Shown here: piece after piece, positions 1 through 9,735 of the stretch
How the letters are laid out: each line of letters starts with the position of its first letter
Position numbering within the stretch: position 1 is the first letter of the stretch
DNA from: BD2-11 clade cluster bacterium bin43
GTDB lineage: Bacteria; Gemmatimonadota; Gemmatimonadetes; Longimicrobiales; Gaopeijiaceae
Length of the DNA stretch: 61,908 nucleotides
Assembly (NCBI GenBank): GCA_002238605.1
Contig: MPMR01000025.1
Location: 1 to 61,908, forward strand
Reading direction: 5' to 3'
Program-made: the position numbers and the translations under genes
Notes under the pieces: model-generated
What the model was told of the DNA's origin: nothing
What the model saw: the letters and a program-made list of their open reading frames with translations, nothing else
Databases searched by the model: none

Positions 1-272
1 TCGGGGAAGCCGCTGATGGTGACCGTGTAGGTCCCGGCTTCCACGCCCGAGAAGGCGAAGCTGCCACCCGACCCGGTCGTCGTGGTCGCACCCGACGACA
101 GGGTGGCGGTGATGCCGCTGGCGGCCGTGCCTTTAATCGTCGCCGTCCCGGAGATGGTTCCCACGGGAGTGGGCGGCGGGGGCGGCTCCACGGGCGGCGG
201 AGTGCCCTCGTCGCAGGCGGTGAAGGTCAGGGCCATCAGCGTTGCTGCGGCGAAGAGTTTGAGTCGGTTCAT
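1..272 (-). CDS. Secreted lipoprotein with carboxypeptidase-regulatory-like domain (partial, C-terminus off the window)
   Basis: Reading the minus strand from an ATG at 272 gives MNRLKLFAAATLMALTFTAC, a type II signal peptide whose lipobox cysteine is residue 20. A proline-rich linker follows, then a Gly/Thr/Ser-rich segment ending in GSFAFSGVEAGTYTVTISGFP. That pattern is typical of carboxypeptidase-regulatory-like or SdrD-B-like beta-sandwich domains, which usually act as stalk or surface modules. A perfect AGGAGG ribosome-binding site lies five to ten bases upstream of the ATG (complement of 277-282), which fixes the start. The open frame runs off the left edge, so length and any catalytic domain are unknown. 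The lipoprotein call is strong; function is not known. Confidence 0.75.
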   Translation of the reverse strand, partial: MNRLKLFAAATLMALTFTACDEGTPPPVEPPPPPTPVGTISGTATIKGTAASGITATLSSGATTTTGSGGSFAFSGVEAGTYTVTISGFP

Positions 273-731
273 GGAACCTCCTGAGTGGTGGAAAGGAAAA
301 CCGGCCTGGAGCGGCTGGAGAGTGTCGCGTACCTTCGGATAGGCAAAGGCGGTGCCAATTTCAGAACCTTCATAATTGGCAACCGGTTACGCACTATCAC
401 CCCGCTCTGTGGCATCCGGCGGACCCCACAGATTCTCGGATTATCGGCGATGGCCACTGTTTTCTGAATGCGACTAAAACGATAAGATTGTTGGCGATAT
501 CGCCCGTTTATCAGCAATGTGTCTCAAATATCACTCCGATCGCCCCTGTCTCGTCGTATACGACGTTATCGATATCCGCAATGCCAGAAGCGACTGTAGG
601 ACGATCCGTCACGGCCCTAAATTGACAAGATCGCTGATCGTACATACTGGTATATACCAAGACTCACCATGGGGGCAAAGGAATGGGGCGCCACGGTTGG
701 CAGCGCGCCTCGTCACGGCGGGATCGCAGGG
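273..731. other. Intergenic region, divergent promoters expected
   Basis: No convincing gene is present. The stretch is less GC-rich than its surroundings, especially 350-660, and separates the minus-strand lipoprotein from the plus-strand AraC-like gene, so it should carry promoters in both directions. I could not single out a -35/-10 pair with confidence. Confidence 0.5.
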
Positions 732-1595
732 ATGGAGTCGAAACAACTGGTCTGCATGCTGTATTGCGGCGACGGCGAACTGGGGAACCGACTGGAGCGC
801 GTGCTCGCCGGTGTCGCAGTTCAGCGAGTGCGCTCGAGAGAGGCACTCCTGGCGCCGCCCGCGATCGTTTGCGCGACGGTATACGGAACCACCACCTGCT
901 CCGATGACGAAGTCGAGTGGTTGCGGTCGGCCTTCAGGCCTCTGAGTCCGCCATGCGTCGTGGTGGCTGACCTCTCCGTAGACTGCCTGCGACGACTGTA
1001 CCCACTTCGCTCCTGCAGGCTGAAGGTCGTGTGGACCGCCGAGGCCGAAGACCGCCTCGGTGAAGTCCTCGGGGAGTTCGCCAGGGTGAGCTGGGGTCCG
1101 ATGTGGCGTCTCGGCCTGGGACTGGTGTCGGAGCCTTCCCTGCGGCCTTTCGTAAAGGAGACGATCCGCCGGGCGTGCGGCTTGCGCAACGATCCCGCCG
1201 GCACTCCGTTCGTCCCCGAGAAGTCGGTCGGAAAGCTGGCGCGCGAGGTCGGCGTCGCCACGTCGACGCTTCGGCTTTGCTGGAGGGAGGAAGTTCCGCT
1301 CCGGTGCAGCCTCAAGGAATTCCTGAGCTGGACGGTCACCCTCTGGGGCACGCGCGCGCGCAAACTTGAGGAATGGACTCCCCTCGCCAAACGGCTGGGA
1401 CTCCAGCGCCGCTCGCTCGAGAGAAACTTCCTTCGGACGGCCGGATGTACCCTCGCGGAGGCGGCCGAGGACTCGGAGCGGGTGGTCGGGCGATTCAATG
1501 AGTGGGTCGATTCCGTGTGGGAGCCCCACTCCGCCAACGGGTCCGGGGCGTATGATCGGGTTCCGACGCAGGCGCCCCGCGAGGAGATGCCTTGA
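732..1595 (+). CDS. AraC-like helix-turn-helix transcriptional regulator (putative)
   Basis: The 287-residue protein has an N-terminal half without a recognised domain and a C-terminal half with two helix-turn-helix-like segments. One begins SVGKLAREVGVATSTL and the other, about 50 residues later, PLAKRLGLQRRSLERNF. This spacing recalls the paired HTH of AraC/XylS regulators, although the match is loose. I chose the ATG at 732 because GGCGGGA lies a few bases upstream; an in-frame start at 669 would add 21 residues without protein-like character. The stop codon overlaps the TTG start of the next gene by four bases (TTGA, 1592-1595), implying translational coupling with the TnpB-like protein. 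It could instead be a receiver-like or unknown regulator. Confidence 0.5.
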   Translation: MESKQLVCMLYCGDGELGNRLERVLAGVAVQRVRSREALLAPPAIVCATVYGTTTCSDDEVEWLRSAFRPLSPPCVVVADLSVDCLRRLYPLRSCRLKVVWTAEAEDRLGEVLGEFARVSWGPMWRLGLGLVSEPSLRPFVKETIRRACGLRNDPAGTPFVPEKSVGKLAREVGVATSTLRLCWREEVPLRCSLKEFLSWTVTLWGTRARKLEEWTPLAKRLGLQRRSLERNFLRTAGCTLAEAAEDSERVVGRFNEWVDSVWEPHSANGSGAYDRVPTQAPREEMP

Positions 1596-2638
1596 CGGTG
1601 GCCGGATCGACCGCCCGGCGTTACGTCGGGTGGCGTTGCAGGCTCTACCCGAGCCCCGCGCAGGATGAAGCGCTGCTCCGGTGCAGGAACGGCCTGCGCG
1701 AACTCGCCAACGCCCTGCTCGCCACCTCCCAGCTCAGGTACGGGGAGACCGGACGGCGCCTGTCCCTGATCGAGATGCGCGCCTTCGCGCGGGACTGGAA
1801 GCGGCAGCCGAAGCACCGGGAATTCCCCGCCAGCGCCAGCTACCGCGTCGCCGCCGATCTCGACCGGACCTTCCGCACCTGGTTCAGCAGGCCGGGAAGA
1901 CGCGGGCGCAGAGGATTTCCCCGGATCAAGAGCACCGGACGGGAGCCCGGCATCTACTTCAGCAACCAGGGGATCCGCTTCGACGGCAGCCGGGTGTGGC
2001 TGCCCAGGTTCGGGTCCGTGCGCTGGAAGGGCGGAAAGCTGCCCCAGGGGAGGCTGCCGGGTCCGTCCGGACGCAAGACCCTCGGTCTGCTCTCGGGACG
2101 GGCCTGGCTCGATGCGGGAAACCGGTGGATGCTGTCGTGCCTGTTCGAGTGCGCGCCGCTCACCCCCGTCGAACCGAGAACGGAGAAGGCAGCGGTCCGT
2201 CAGAACGGCCGCGAAATCAGTGTGTCGGTGGACGGGGAGGCCCTCCACGTGATCCGCGAGAGCAGGACGCTCAGGAACGCGAGGCGCCGCCTGGCAAGGC
2301 TCGAGCGGCGGCTGGAGCGATGCGAATTCGGGTCCGAAGGCCGAAAGCGCACCCTCGCCCTCATGCGCAACCAGGCACGCAAGGTCCGGAACCACCAGGC
2401 GGATCTGCAGCACAAGGCCACGACCGGCGTCGTGCATGAGGCCCGCGAGATCGAAGTGGAAGGCGCGGGCAGCGAACTGCTGCGTCAGCTCGAATACAAG
2501 GCGGAGTGGCACCGCCGCCGACTGAAGGTACGGCGAGGCCCGCCGGAACCGGGGACTGGCAAGCCCCGACGCGCGCGGAGACCGGGGAGCCGGTCGCAGA
2601 AACGCGAATCGCGGACGCGAAGGCCGAAAGCCCTGTAG
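1592..2638 (+). CDS. tnpB: TnpB/OrfB-like protein (IS200/IS605 family) with degenerate RuvC and no zinc ribbon
   Basis: The N-terminus (CRLYPSPAQDEALLRCRNGL) is the HTH of IS605 OrfB/TnpB. The centre has the arginine-rich RRRLARLERRLERC helix and the QLEYKAEWHRRR segment, also diagnostic. Where active TnpB has the RuvC-I GIDxG motif, the protein reads AVRQNGREIS, so the catalytic Asp is missing. Roughly 20 residues expected after the RuvC-II region are absent, and the CxxC zinc ribbon with the RuvC-III Asp is replaced by a basic tail. Part of the lost end may survive in another frame around 2506-2640. No TnpA is adjacent. The TTG start overlaps the upstream regulator's stop, with GAGGAG at 1581-1586. 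It is either a decaying transposon gene or a nuclease-dead RNA-guided repressor type of protein. Confidence 0.75.
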   Translation: MTVAGSTARRYVGWRCRLYPSPAQDEALLRCRNGLRELANALLATSQLRYGETGRRLSLIEMRAFARDWKRQPKHREFPASASYRVAADLDRTFRTWFSRPGRRGRRGFPRIKSTGREPGIYFSNQGIRFDGSRVWLPRFGSVRWKGGKLPQGRLPGPSGRKTLGLLSGRAWLDAGNRWMLSCLFECAPLTPVEPRTEKAAVRQNGREISVSVDGEALHVIRESRTLRNARRRLARLERRLERCEFGSEGRKRTLALMRNQARKVRNHQADLQHKATTGVVHEAREIEVEGAGSELLRQLEYKAEWHRRRLKVRRGPPEPGTGKPRRARRPGSRSQKRESRTRRPKAL

Positions 2639-3082
2639 CCGTCTGCGAAGGCCGGAACGAATCAGGGAGCAGGACCTCGCCAGGTACAGGAAAGCAGGTG
2701 GTATGTGATCCGCGAGCGATAATATTGGCTACTATGATGATATCATGGAGTCCGAGAGAGTCGAGGCAACAACCGGCCCCCACGCAAGAGGTAGCCGATT
2801 GAACTGCGATCTATCAGTTATATTTCAAGGTAGTATGCTGATATTTGGATGATAACGTGGATGCATGCACCCTGAAACTCCATCCGCAGTCCCCAGGCGG
2901 CTTTGTACGCTCAATCCACACTTCCACCGCGAACCCTGCCGAGACTAGGGGAGGTGCCCTTGAATCCCGGTCGACAATTTATGACGTTTGGATGATAGTT
3001 CGGGTGCATTTGCGATGTTTTGGCGATCACTGGTTGTGCCCGAGGACGCGACGCCGGGCGAGGATCCGGGGAGGACGGGCCG
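2639..3082. other. AT-rich intergenic region downstream of the TnpB-like gene
   Basis: No gene recognised. The first 80 bases may hold the out-of-frame remains of the TnpB C-terminus. From 2710 to 2870 the sequence is markedly AT-rich and includes the perfect 10-bp palindrome ATGATATCAT at 2737-2746. If the TnpB-like gene once worked, its guide RNA would be expected to overlap this 3' side, so the region is worth folding. It must also hold the promoter of the sensor kinase that begins at 3083. Confidence 0.4.
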
Positions 3083-5448
3083 GTGACTAAGCACCCGGAC
3101 GCGTTGAGAATCGAGGCGCTGCAGGAGCGCGTCTCGAGGCTGTGCGGCGCGATCCTGCGCATCAACGCGAGCCTGGACCTTGACACGGTCCTGCAGGAAG
3201 TCGTAGACAGCGCCCGCGCCCTGACCGGCGCCCGCTATGGCCTGATTGCGACCGTCGACGACGCGGGCGAACCCGGGCCGTACCTCGTCTCCGGCCTGAC
3301 GCCGGAGCAGCTGCGGCAGCTTCAGGAGTGGGAGGACGGGCTCCGGGTCTTCGAGCACTTCCGGGACCTTCCGGGTGCGCGGTGCGGATCGGAGACCTGC
3401 CGACCTGGCTCCGTTCGCTCGGTTTCTCGCCGGTCGCGCTTCCATCGAAGACGCTGCAGGGCACGCCGATCCGACATCGGGGCATTTACGCCGGCAGTTT
3501 CTTTCTCGGTGGAAAGGACGGGGGAGGCGAGTTCACCCGCGAGGACGAAGAGGTTCTCGTCCTGCTGGCGTCGCAAGCAGCGACGGCAATCGCCAATGCC
3601 CGCAACTTCCGGGACGAACAGCGGGCGCGGGCGAAGGTGGAGACCCTCGTCGACACGTCACCGGTCGGCGTGGTGGTCCTGGACGCCAGAACCGGAAGTC
3701 TGGTGTCGATCAACCGGGAGGCGAAGCGAATCGTCCGAGGCCTGCGGATGCCGGACGGGTCAACGATGGAGCTTCTGGAATCGGTTACGTGCCGGCGCGG
3801 CGACGGGCGCGAGTTCGCCTTGAAGGAATACCCGCTGGCGCGCGAGCTGAGCAGCGCCGAGACGCTGCGTGCCGAGGAGATCGAGCTCTCGGTCCCCGAT
3901 GGACGCAGCGTTAAGACGCTGATAAACGTGACGCCGATCCATGAGCCCGACGGTCGCGTCGAGTCCGTTGTGGTCACCATGCAGGATCTGGCGCCGTTTG
4001 AGGAGCTCGAGCGGATGCGGACCGAGTTCCTCGGGATCGTGAGTCACGAGTTGCGCGCGCCACTTGCCGCCATCAAGGGCTCGGCGGCCACAGTGCTCGC
4101 CGGCTCCGGGCGCGTCGCTCGTGCCGAGATGCTGCAGTTCTTCCGCATCATCGACGAGCACGCCGACAACATGAGCGTCCTGATGGGCGACCTGCTCGAT
4201 GCGGGACGCATCGCGACGGGCACATTGTCCATCTCGCCCGAGCCCTCGGATGTCGGGGCGCTGATCGACCGGGCGCGGACCACCTTCCTGAACGCCGGCG
4301 GCCGACACAGCGTGCGGGTCGACCTGCCTCCGGACCTGCCGAAGGTGATGGTCGACCGGCAGCGCATCGTACAGGTCCTCAACAACCTCCTCTCCAACGC
4401 GGCGAGATACTCCCGGACGTCGTCGCCCATAGAGGTCAACGCGCGGCTCGATGGCGTCCATGTCTCGATCACGGTCTCCGACCATGGCAGAGGCATCGCG
4501 CCCGAGCGGCTCGCGCACTTGTTCGCCAAGCGGGCCGGCGCGGGCGAGGGAAAGCGCGGTCTGGCGACGGGCCTGGGCCTCGCCATCTGCAAGGGACTGG
4601 TAGAGGCGCACGGGGGCCGCATCCGGGCTCGGAGCGAAGGAGAGGGTCGGGGGGCGCGATTCACGTTCACCGTCCCTACCGCCGAAGAGGTCGGCGGCGA
4701 CATCGCGGCTTCGGATTCCTCCTCGCAGGAACGCTCCCGTCCAGGTCCGGACGCGACGCGCATCCTGGTGGTGGACGACGACCCACGGACGCTGCTCTAC
4801 ATCCGCGATACGCTCACCACGGCGGGGTATACCGTACTCGAGACGGGCGAGCCTCCGGAACTGGCGGGCGTCATTCGCGCGGAGAAGCCCCACCTGGTCC
4901 TGCTCGACCTGATGTTGCCGGGGACCGACGGCATCAAGCTGATGCAACAGGTTCCCGACCTGGCCGACATGCCGGTCATCTTCATCTCCGCCTATGGGCG
5001 GGACGAGACGATCGCAAAGGCCCTCGACGCCGGGGCCGCCGATTACATCGTCAAGCCGTTTTCGGCGACGGAGTTGACGGCGAGGATCCGGGCGGCGCTG
5101 CGCAGGCACGCCGAGCCCGCATCCTTCATGCTGAGTGGGCTGGCCATCGACTACGATCGGCGCCAGGTGACGCTCGGCGGCCAGCCGCTGGAACTCACCG
5201 CCACCGAATACGAGCTGCTGCGGGTGCTTTCGGCCAACGCGGGGCGCGTGCTGACGTACCGCGCGCTGCTGCGCAAGGCCTGGGACACCCGCTACCGGAG
5301 CTCCGTCGACCCGAAGCTGGTGCATGCCGTTGTGAGGAGGCTCCGCCACAAACTGGGCGAGGACGGCGCTCGGCCGACCTACATTCTCAACGAGCGAAGG
5401 GTAGGCTACCGGATGCCCGCGCCGGACGACCGCGCGAGCGAGCCGTGA
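3083..5448 (+). pseudogene. Hybrid sensor kinase with receiver and OmpR-type winged helix (GAF-PAS-HisKA-HATPase-REC-wHTH), frameshifted in GAF
   Basis: Translation from GTG 3083 (GAGGAC upstream) gives the first half of a GAF domain (LDLDTVLQEVVDSARALTGA) up to about 3372. The rest (IGDLPTWLRSLGFSP onward) continues in another frame, so one base is missing, or two gained, around 3370-3385. Downstream are a PAS-like segment, a HisKA H-box (VSHELRAPLAAIKG, about 4040), an ATPase domain (N-box NNLLSNAARYS; DHGRGIAPE; GLGLAICKGLVEAHGG), a receiver with acidic DDD, phospho-acceptor LLDLMLPGTDG and lysine VKPF, and an OmpR/PhoB winged helix ending in RRVGYRM. Kinase, receiver and DNA-binding output therefore sit in one polypeptide. 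If the frameshift is real, only a version lacking half of GAF could be made, from a start near 3328. A sequencing error is a live alternative because both sides remain well conserved. Confidence 0.85.
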
Positions 5449-5521
5449 TCCGCCGGCACCGGCCATCTCCCCTCGCACAGTCCACCCGGCCCCGCCGTGT
5501 GCCGTGTGCCGCGAGCATCAT

Positions 5522-8404
5522 CTACCAGCTGTAGCCCAGCCGCGTGTAGTAGAAGCCGCCGTTGAAGCCGAACGGCGTGAACTGGCCGAAGCGGTTGCCG
5601 ACGCCGGCCGCGGCGCCCGGATACTCCTCCGGATAGGTGTTGAGCACGTTCTGGGCGCCGGCCGTGAGCGTCCACCGGTCGGCGAGCTTCCGGGACGCCT
5701 CCACATCGAAGAGGACTCGGGACGGGTAGTCGATGGTGTCGGAGGGATCCGACTCGTAGTAGGGCTGCTCGCCGTCGAAGTAGCCGCCCCAGTAGCTGGC
5801 GCGCGCCAGAAAGCGGGATCCGCCGGCGAAGACGTGATTCATCGCGAGGTTGCCGCGCACGCCGGGGAGCCCTTCCTCGAGAATCCGGATCCGGTGCGCG
5901 GTGAGGGTCTCTTCGTTGAAATCCGTCACGGCGGTCCGGGTCCAGTTCCACGCGCTGCTGAAGGTGGTGGTGGAACCGCCCCCTCCGCGCACATCATACG
6001 CACCCACCAGGTTGACGCCGTCCGTCCGGGTCGCGAAGTCGTTGATGAAGAAGCGGAAGCGTGCGAGTACCCCGCCGGGCCGAATGATGTCCTGGGCGAT
6101 GAGCTGCTCGATCTCCGCCGGGGTGAGCTCCCGGTCGGCGCTGGTCGTCAGGCGGTCCGAAACCCGGATCTGGAAGAAGTCCAGCGAAAGACGGAAGGGA
6201 CCATCGTCGTACACGGCCCCCAGGGCCAGGTTGACGGACTTCTCCGGCTTGAGCGGCTCGCCCCCGAATCTTTCCGCCAGCGGTGACGTCGACGGGATCG
6301 TGCCGTTGTTGGTCAGGTCCATGATCGCGGGATCGTAGATCGTCGAGATGTTGAAGGCGTTCTGCTGTCCCGGCGAGGGGGCACGGAAGCCGGTGCTGAG
6401 GCTGCCGCGCAGCCCCAGGGTCTGCGACGCGCTCACGCGTCCCGCGACCTTCCCGTTGACCGTCGTCCCGAAGTCCGAAAACCGCTCGACGCGCCCCGCC
6501 GCGCCGAACGTCCAGGCGCCCTCGGGCTCACGGAGCTCCATGTCGCCATAGGCGGCGAAGTTGCTCCGGTTCCAGACGCCCTCGGTAAGGGGTCCGAACC
6601 CGGTGAACCCGTTGGAGCCGGGGGTGAAGCCCTGCGTCGCCAGCGGACCCTCGATCCACGACTCCGTACTGCCCTGGATGATCTCGAAGCGCTCGTTGCG
6701 CCACTCGGCGCCGCCGGCGAGGTTGGTCCGCTCGTTGAGCGCGTAGGACAGGTCGACGTTGAAGTTGATCTCCTGCTGGTCGTAGATCCCCGGGTTGAAC
6801 CAGGGGGTGCAGGGTTGATCCGGCACGACGAACGAGATCTTCCGGCTCGCTGCGGAACAGGGCTGGTCCGGTCCCAGGGACGCGTTCACCGTGTTGTACA
6901 TGTAGAAGTCGAGGTTGGATCTGCCCCAGGATGCGCTCGCGTCCCAGTTCAGGGCGCCGCCGGCGCCCTTCAGCCCGGCCACCGCGGATGCGTCCAGGAG
7001 GTAGGAGCCGAACTGCGGCGTGAATCCTCCGGGGAAGAGCTCGCGGAAGGTGAAGCAGTCGGGATCGGCCATGACCTGGTTGAACGCGCCCTGGTCGAGC
7101 ACGACTCCGTCATCGTCGACCCGCACTTCGGGGCAGCCCGCCGAGCCGTCGAGCACGCCGTCCCGCGCATCGAGCATGTCGCCGATCAGGAGGATCCGCT
7201 GGTCGTCGGCGTTCCTCGTTCCGAACACCCCGTTGCGCGTGCCCGGGTTGCGGTAGTAGAAGCCGCCCTCCACCTGCTTGCTCACGTAATTGCCGTGGGA
7301 ATAGAGTTGCATGTCGTCGTTGAACAGGTACCCCATGTTCGCCCACAGCTTGAGCTCGTTGGAGACCTGCGGCGCGCCCCAGATCTGCGCCGGCGCCCGG
7401 ACGCCCGAGTTGCCGGACGCGAGCAACGCCAGGGCGTCGGTGCGCTGCGTGCTGCGATCGGTGGGATTGGCGTTGCCGTACTCGCCGGTCAGGTTCAGGA
7501 AGCCCGCCTCTCCGAGCGGCAGGCCCACATTGCCGGACAGGGTGTACGCCTCGCCATCCCCGGGGAACGCGCCGTCCTCGAACGGCTCGCTGGTCTTTCC
7601 CAGGGCGTACCCGCCGGTCTTGAAGTCGATGGAGCCGCCGGAGCGATCGTTCCTGAGGACGAAGTTGACGACGCCCGCGATCGCGTCGGAGCCGTACTGG
7701 GCGGAGGCGCCGTCGCGCAGGACCTCTGCCTGCTGCAGCACCAGCCCCGGGATGAGGGCGATATCCGGGCCCTGGGAGCCGTCGGAGAGGCCGTTGCCGT
7801 ACCAGGTGATGACCGCCGCGCGGTGACGCCGCTTGCCGTTGACGAGGACCAGCGTGTGGTCCGGGGCGAGGCCGCGGAGGTTCGCGGGCCGCACGAAGGT
7901 GGCCGCATCGCTGATCGGCTGAATGTTCACGTTGAAGGACGGCACCACGTTGCGCAGCAGGTTGGCGAAGTCGGTATCGCCCTGCTGCAGGATCTCGGGG
8001 GCCGGAATCACGTCGACGGGCACCGGAGACTCCGTGATGGTGCGGGGGCGCGCGCGGCTCCCGACCGCGACCACGCCCTCGAGCACGAGCACCGTCTCGG
8101 TGAGCACCACGTTCAGCGTGGTGGGCTGGCCGTCCGCGATGGTCACCTGCCGCCGTTCGGTCTCGTAGCCGATCAGCACCACCACCACTTCATGGACGCC
8201 CGGCGGGATGGGCTCGATCCGATAGGTGCCGTCGGAACCGGTCAGCGCGCCGATGCCCAGGCCTCCCAGGCTGACCTGTGCTCCCGCGATGACGCCACCC
8301 TCGGCCGCCAGGGTGACCGTTCCCCGCAGGGTGCCCTGCGCGGCGGCCGGACCCGCGTGGGCGAGGGCCAGGAACAGGGCGGCGGCGGCGGCTCTTCTCA
8401 CCAT
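5522..8404 (-). CDS. TonB-dependent outer-membrane receptor with N-terminal carboxypeptidase-like domain
   Basis: The 960-residue protein begins with a Sec signal peptide ending PAAAQ. A CarboxypepD_reg-like domain follows (about 25-105, GTLRGTVTLAAEGGVIAGAQ), then a plug (about 125-260, with LRGLAPDHTLVLVNGKR and EVLRDGASAQYGSDAIAGVV), then a long beta-barrel. The chain ends in aromatic RLGYSW, as expected for outer-membrane insertion. Receptors of this class import ligands too large for porins using TonB energy; the substrate cannot be read from sequence. Its start overlaps the stop of the upstream periplasmic-binding-protein gene by 7 nt, so the two are probably translated together and handle the same ligand. 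No frameshift is seen. Confidence 0.93.
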   Translation of the reverse strand: MVRRAAAAALFLALAHAGPAAAQGTLRGTVTLAAEGGVIAGAQVSLGGLGIGALTGSDGTYRIEPIPPGVHEVVVVLIGYETERRQVTIADGQPTTLNVVLTETVLVLEGVVAVGSRARPRTITESPVPVDVIPAPEILQQGDTDFANLLRNVVPSFNVNIQPISDAATFVRPANLRGLAPDHTLVLVNGKRRHRAAVITWYGNGLSDGSQGPDIALIPGLVLQQAEVLRDGASAQYGSDAIAGVVNFVLRNDRSGGSIDFKTGGYALGKTSEPFEDGAFPGDGEAYTLSGNVGLPLGEAGFLNLTGEYGNANPTDRSTQRTDALALLASGNSGVRAPAQIWGAPQVSNELKLWANMGYLFNDDMQLYSHGNYVSKQVEGGFYYRNPGTRNGVFGTRNADDQRILLIGDMLDARDGVLDGSAGCPEVRVDDDGVVLDQGAFNQVMADPDCFTFRELFPGGFTPQFGSYLLDASAVAGLKGAGGALNWDASASWGRSNLDFYMYNTVNASLGPDQPCSAASRKISFVVPDQPCTPWFNPGIYDQQEINFNVDLSYALNERTNLAGGAEWRNERFEIIQGSTESWIEGPLATQGFTPGSNGFTGFGPLTEGVWNRSNFAAYGDMELREPEGAWTFGAAGRVERFSDFGTTVNGKVAGRVSASQTLGLRGSLSTGFRAPSPGQQNAFNISTIYDPAIMDLTNNGTIPSTSPLAERFGGEPLKPEKSVNLALGAVYDDGPFRLSLDFFQIRVSDRLTTSADRELTPAEIEQLIAQDIIRPGGVLARFRFFINDFATRTDGVNLVGAYDVRGGGGSTTTFSSAWNWTRTAVTDFNEETLTAHRIRILEEGLPGVRGNLAMNHVFAGGSRFLARASYWGGYFDGEQPYYESDPSDTIDYPSRVLFDVEASRKLADRWTLTAGAQNVLNTYPEEYPGAAAGVGNRFGQFTPFGFNGGFYYTRLGYSW

Positions 8405-9735
8405 TGGAACCTGGCCTCCCAGTCGTCGAGGAGCGCGAAGTGGTCACCGTCGGCAACCGTGTAATAGACTCTCTGCATCCCCTGCCGGCGGGTGGGCTCG
8501 AAGGACACGGATTCGCCGATTCCCAGCGCGAAGTTGCGCACGCTGAAGACCGTCTCTTCCAGCCGGGACCTGTCTGGACGTCCTCCCAGGCGCCGGAGGA
8601 TTTCCGTCATCAGCTTCGCGTTGAGAAACCCCTCCAGGCTGACGAAGCCGCGGGCGAGGGGTTGATACGATTCACCCTCGGTGATTCTCTCCAGATCGTC
8701 CGGCAGCCGAGGGTCGTACTGGAACATCAGCCGATGGTACTCGTTCACGGACGGGAACGTGGCGTCGTCGAAGGCGGGCACGACCTGCGAATTCACCAGG
8801 AAGCGGGTGTAGGAATCCGGGTCGGAGCGTCTCTCGCGCAGGACTCGCTGCAGGTTCTCGCTCCCCACGAACGACAGGTTGGCCACCGGCACGTGCAGCC
8901 CCAGTTCGACGGCGTCGCGGGCGAAGGCCGCGCACGCCGCGTAGGCGCCGATACAGATCACGGCGTCGGGCGAGCCGGCCTTCAGGATCTCCACCTGGCG
9001 CCTCATGCTCGCGCCGAACGGCGTGCCCCGCCGGTAGGTGGCCTCCCCCGCGATGGTCTCTCCGTGCCGGGCCAACGCCTCTCGCACCCCCGCCCAGCCG
9101 CTGCGTCCATACGCGTCGATCTGGTAGAAGACCGCCACGCGCCGGCGTCCGATGCGGACGAAGTTGTCGACCAGCCCGGCGGTCTCCTGCCGATAGGAGG
9201 CCCGCAGGTTGAAGGCGAACTCGCCGTAGGGAGGTTCGCGCTGCGGCTCCGCTCCCGTGAAGGGGAAGAAGAGGTAGAACCGCTGGTCGCGAAATCGCTT
9301 CAGCAGAGGCAGCACCCGGGTGACGGTAGGGGTGCCCACGAATCCGAAGAGCAGGAACACACCGTCGTCCTGCATGAGCCGGAGGGTGTTCGCGACGCAG
9401 GTTTCGGGTTGATAGCCGTCGTCGTAGAGCTTGAGGACGATCCGGCGGCCGTTGACTCCCCCGTTGTCGTTGACGTGGCTGAAGTAGGCCATCGCGCCGC
9501 GATACAGCTCCGTGCCCAGGCCGCGAGAGGGGCCCGAGAACGCGGCCGACACGCCGAGTACGATGTCATCGGCCTGCGTACCCGCGTTGCGGCGGCTCCG
9601 GTGCGTCGACGGGGAGGAAGCGGCGAGCGCCTTCCCCCAGGGAGCGGCGGCCAGCGCGGCGAGCCCGGATCGCAGGAGCGATCGGCGGGTCAGCAGGTTC
9701 GCGTTGCACACCTTCCTGTCTCGCCCTCCAATCAT
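8398..9735 (-). CDS. Periplasmic substrate-binding protein, branched-chain amino-acid (Peripla_BP_6) type, Tat-like signal
   Basis: Starting at ATG 9735 (AGGAGGG on the minus strand at about 9747-9753), the 445-residue protein opens with TRRSLLRSGLAALAAAPW, a twin-arginine-like leader. It then reads DIVLGVSAAFSGPSRGLGTELYRGAMAYF and NDNGGVNGRRIVLKLYDDGY, hallmarks of LivJ-type type I periplasmic-binding folds. No ABC permease or ATPase gene is beside it; the only partner is the TonB-dependent receptor whose start overlaps its stop. It may pass ligand from that receptor or serve as a sensor. A longer upstream reading to 9870 has no signal peptide and was rejected. Confidence 0.85.
   Translation of the reverse strand: MIGGRDRKVCNANLLTRRSLLRSGLAALAAAPWGKALAASSPSTHRSRRNAGTQADDIVLGVSAAFSGPSRGLGTELYRGAMAYFSHVNDNGGVNGRRIVLKLYDDGYQPETCVANTLRLMQDDGVFLLFGFVGTPTVTRVLPLLKRFRDQRFYLFFPFTGAEPQREPPYGEFAFNLRASYRQETAGLVDNFVRIGRRRVAVFYQIDAYGRSGWAGVREALARHGETIAGEATYRRGTPFGASMRRQVEILKAGSPDAVICIGAYAACAAFARDAVELGLHVPVANLSFVGSENLQRVLRERRSDPDSYTRFLVNSQVVPAFDDATFPSVNEYHRLMFQYDPRLPDDLERITEGESYQPLARGFVSLEGFLNAKLMTEILRRLGGRPDRSRLEETVFSVRNFALGIGESVSFEPTRRQGMQRVYYTVADGDHFALLDDWEARFQW

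Noticed and set aside
1592-2638. Active TnpB nuclease
   Set aside because: RuvC-I Asp, the RuvC-III region and the zinc ribbon are missing.
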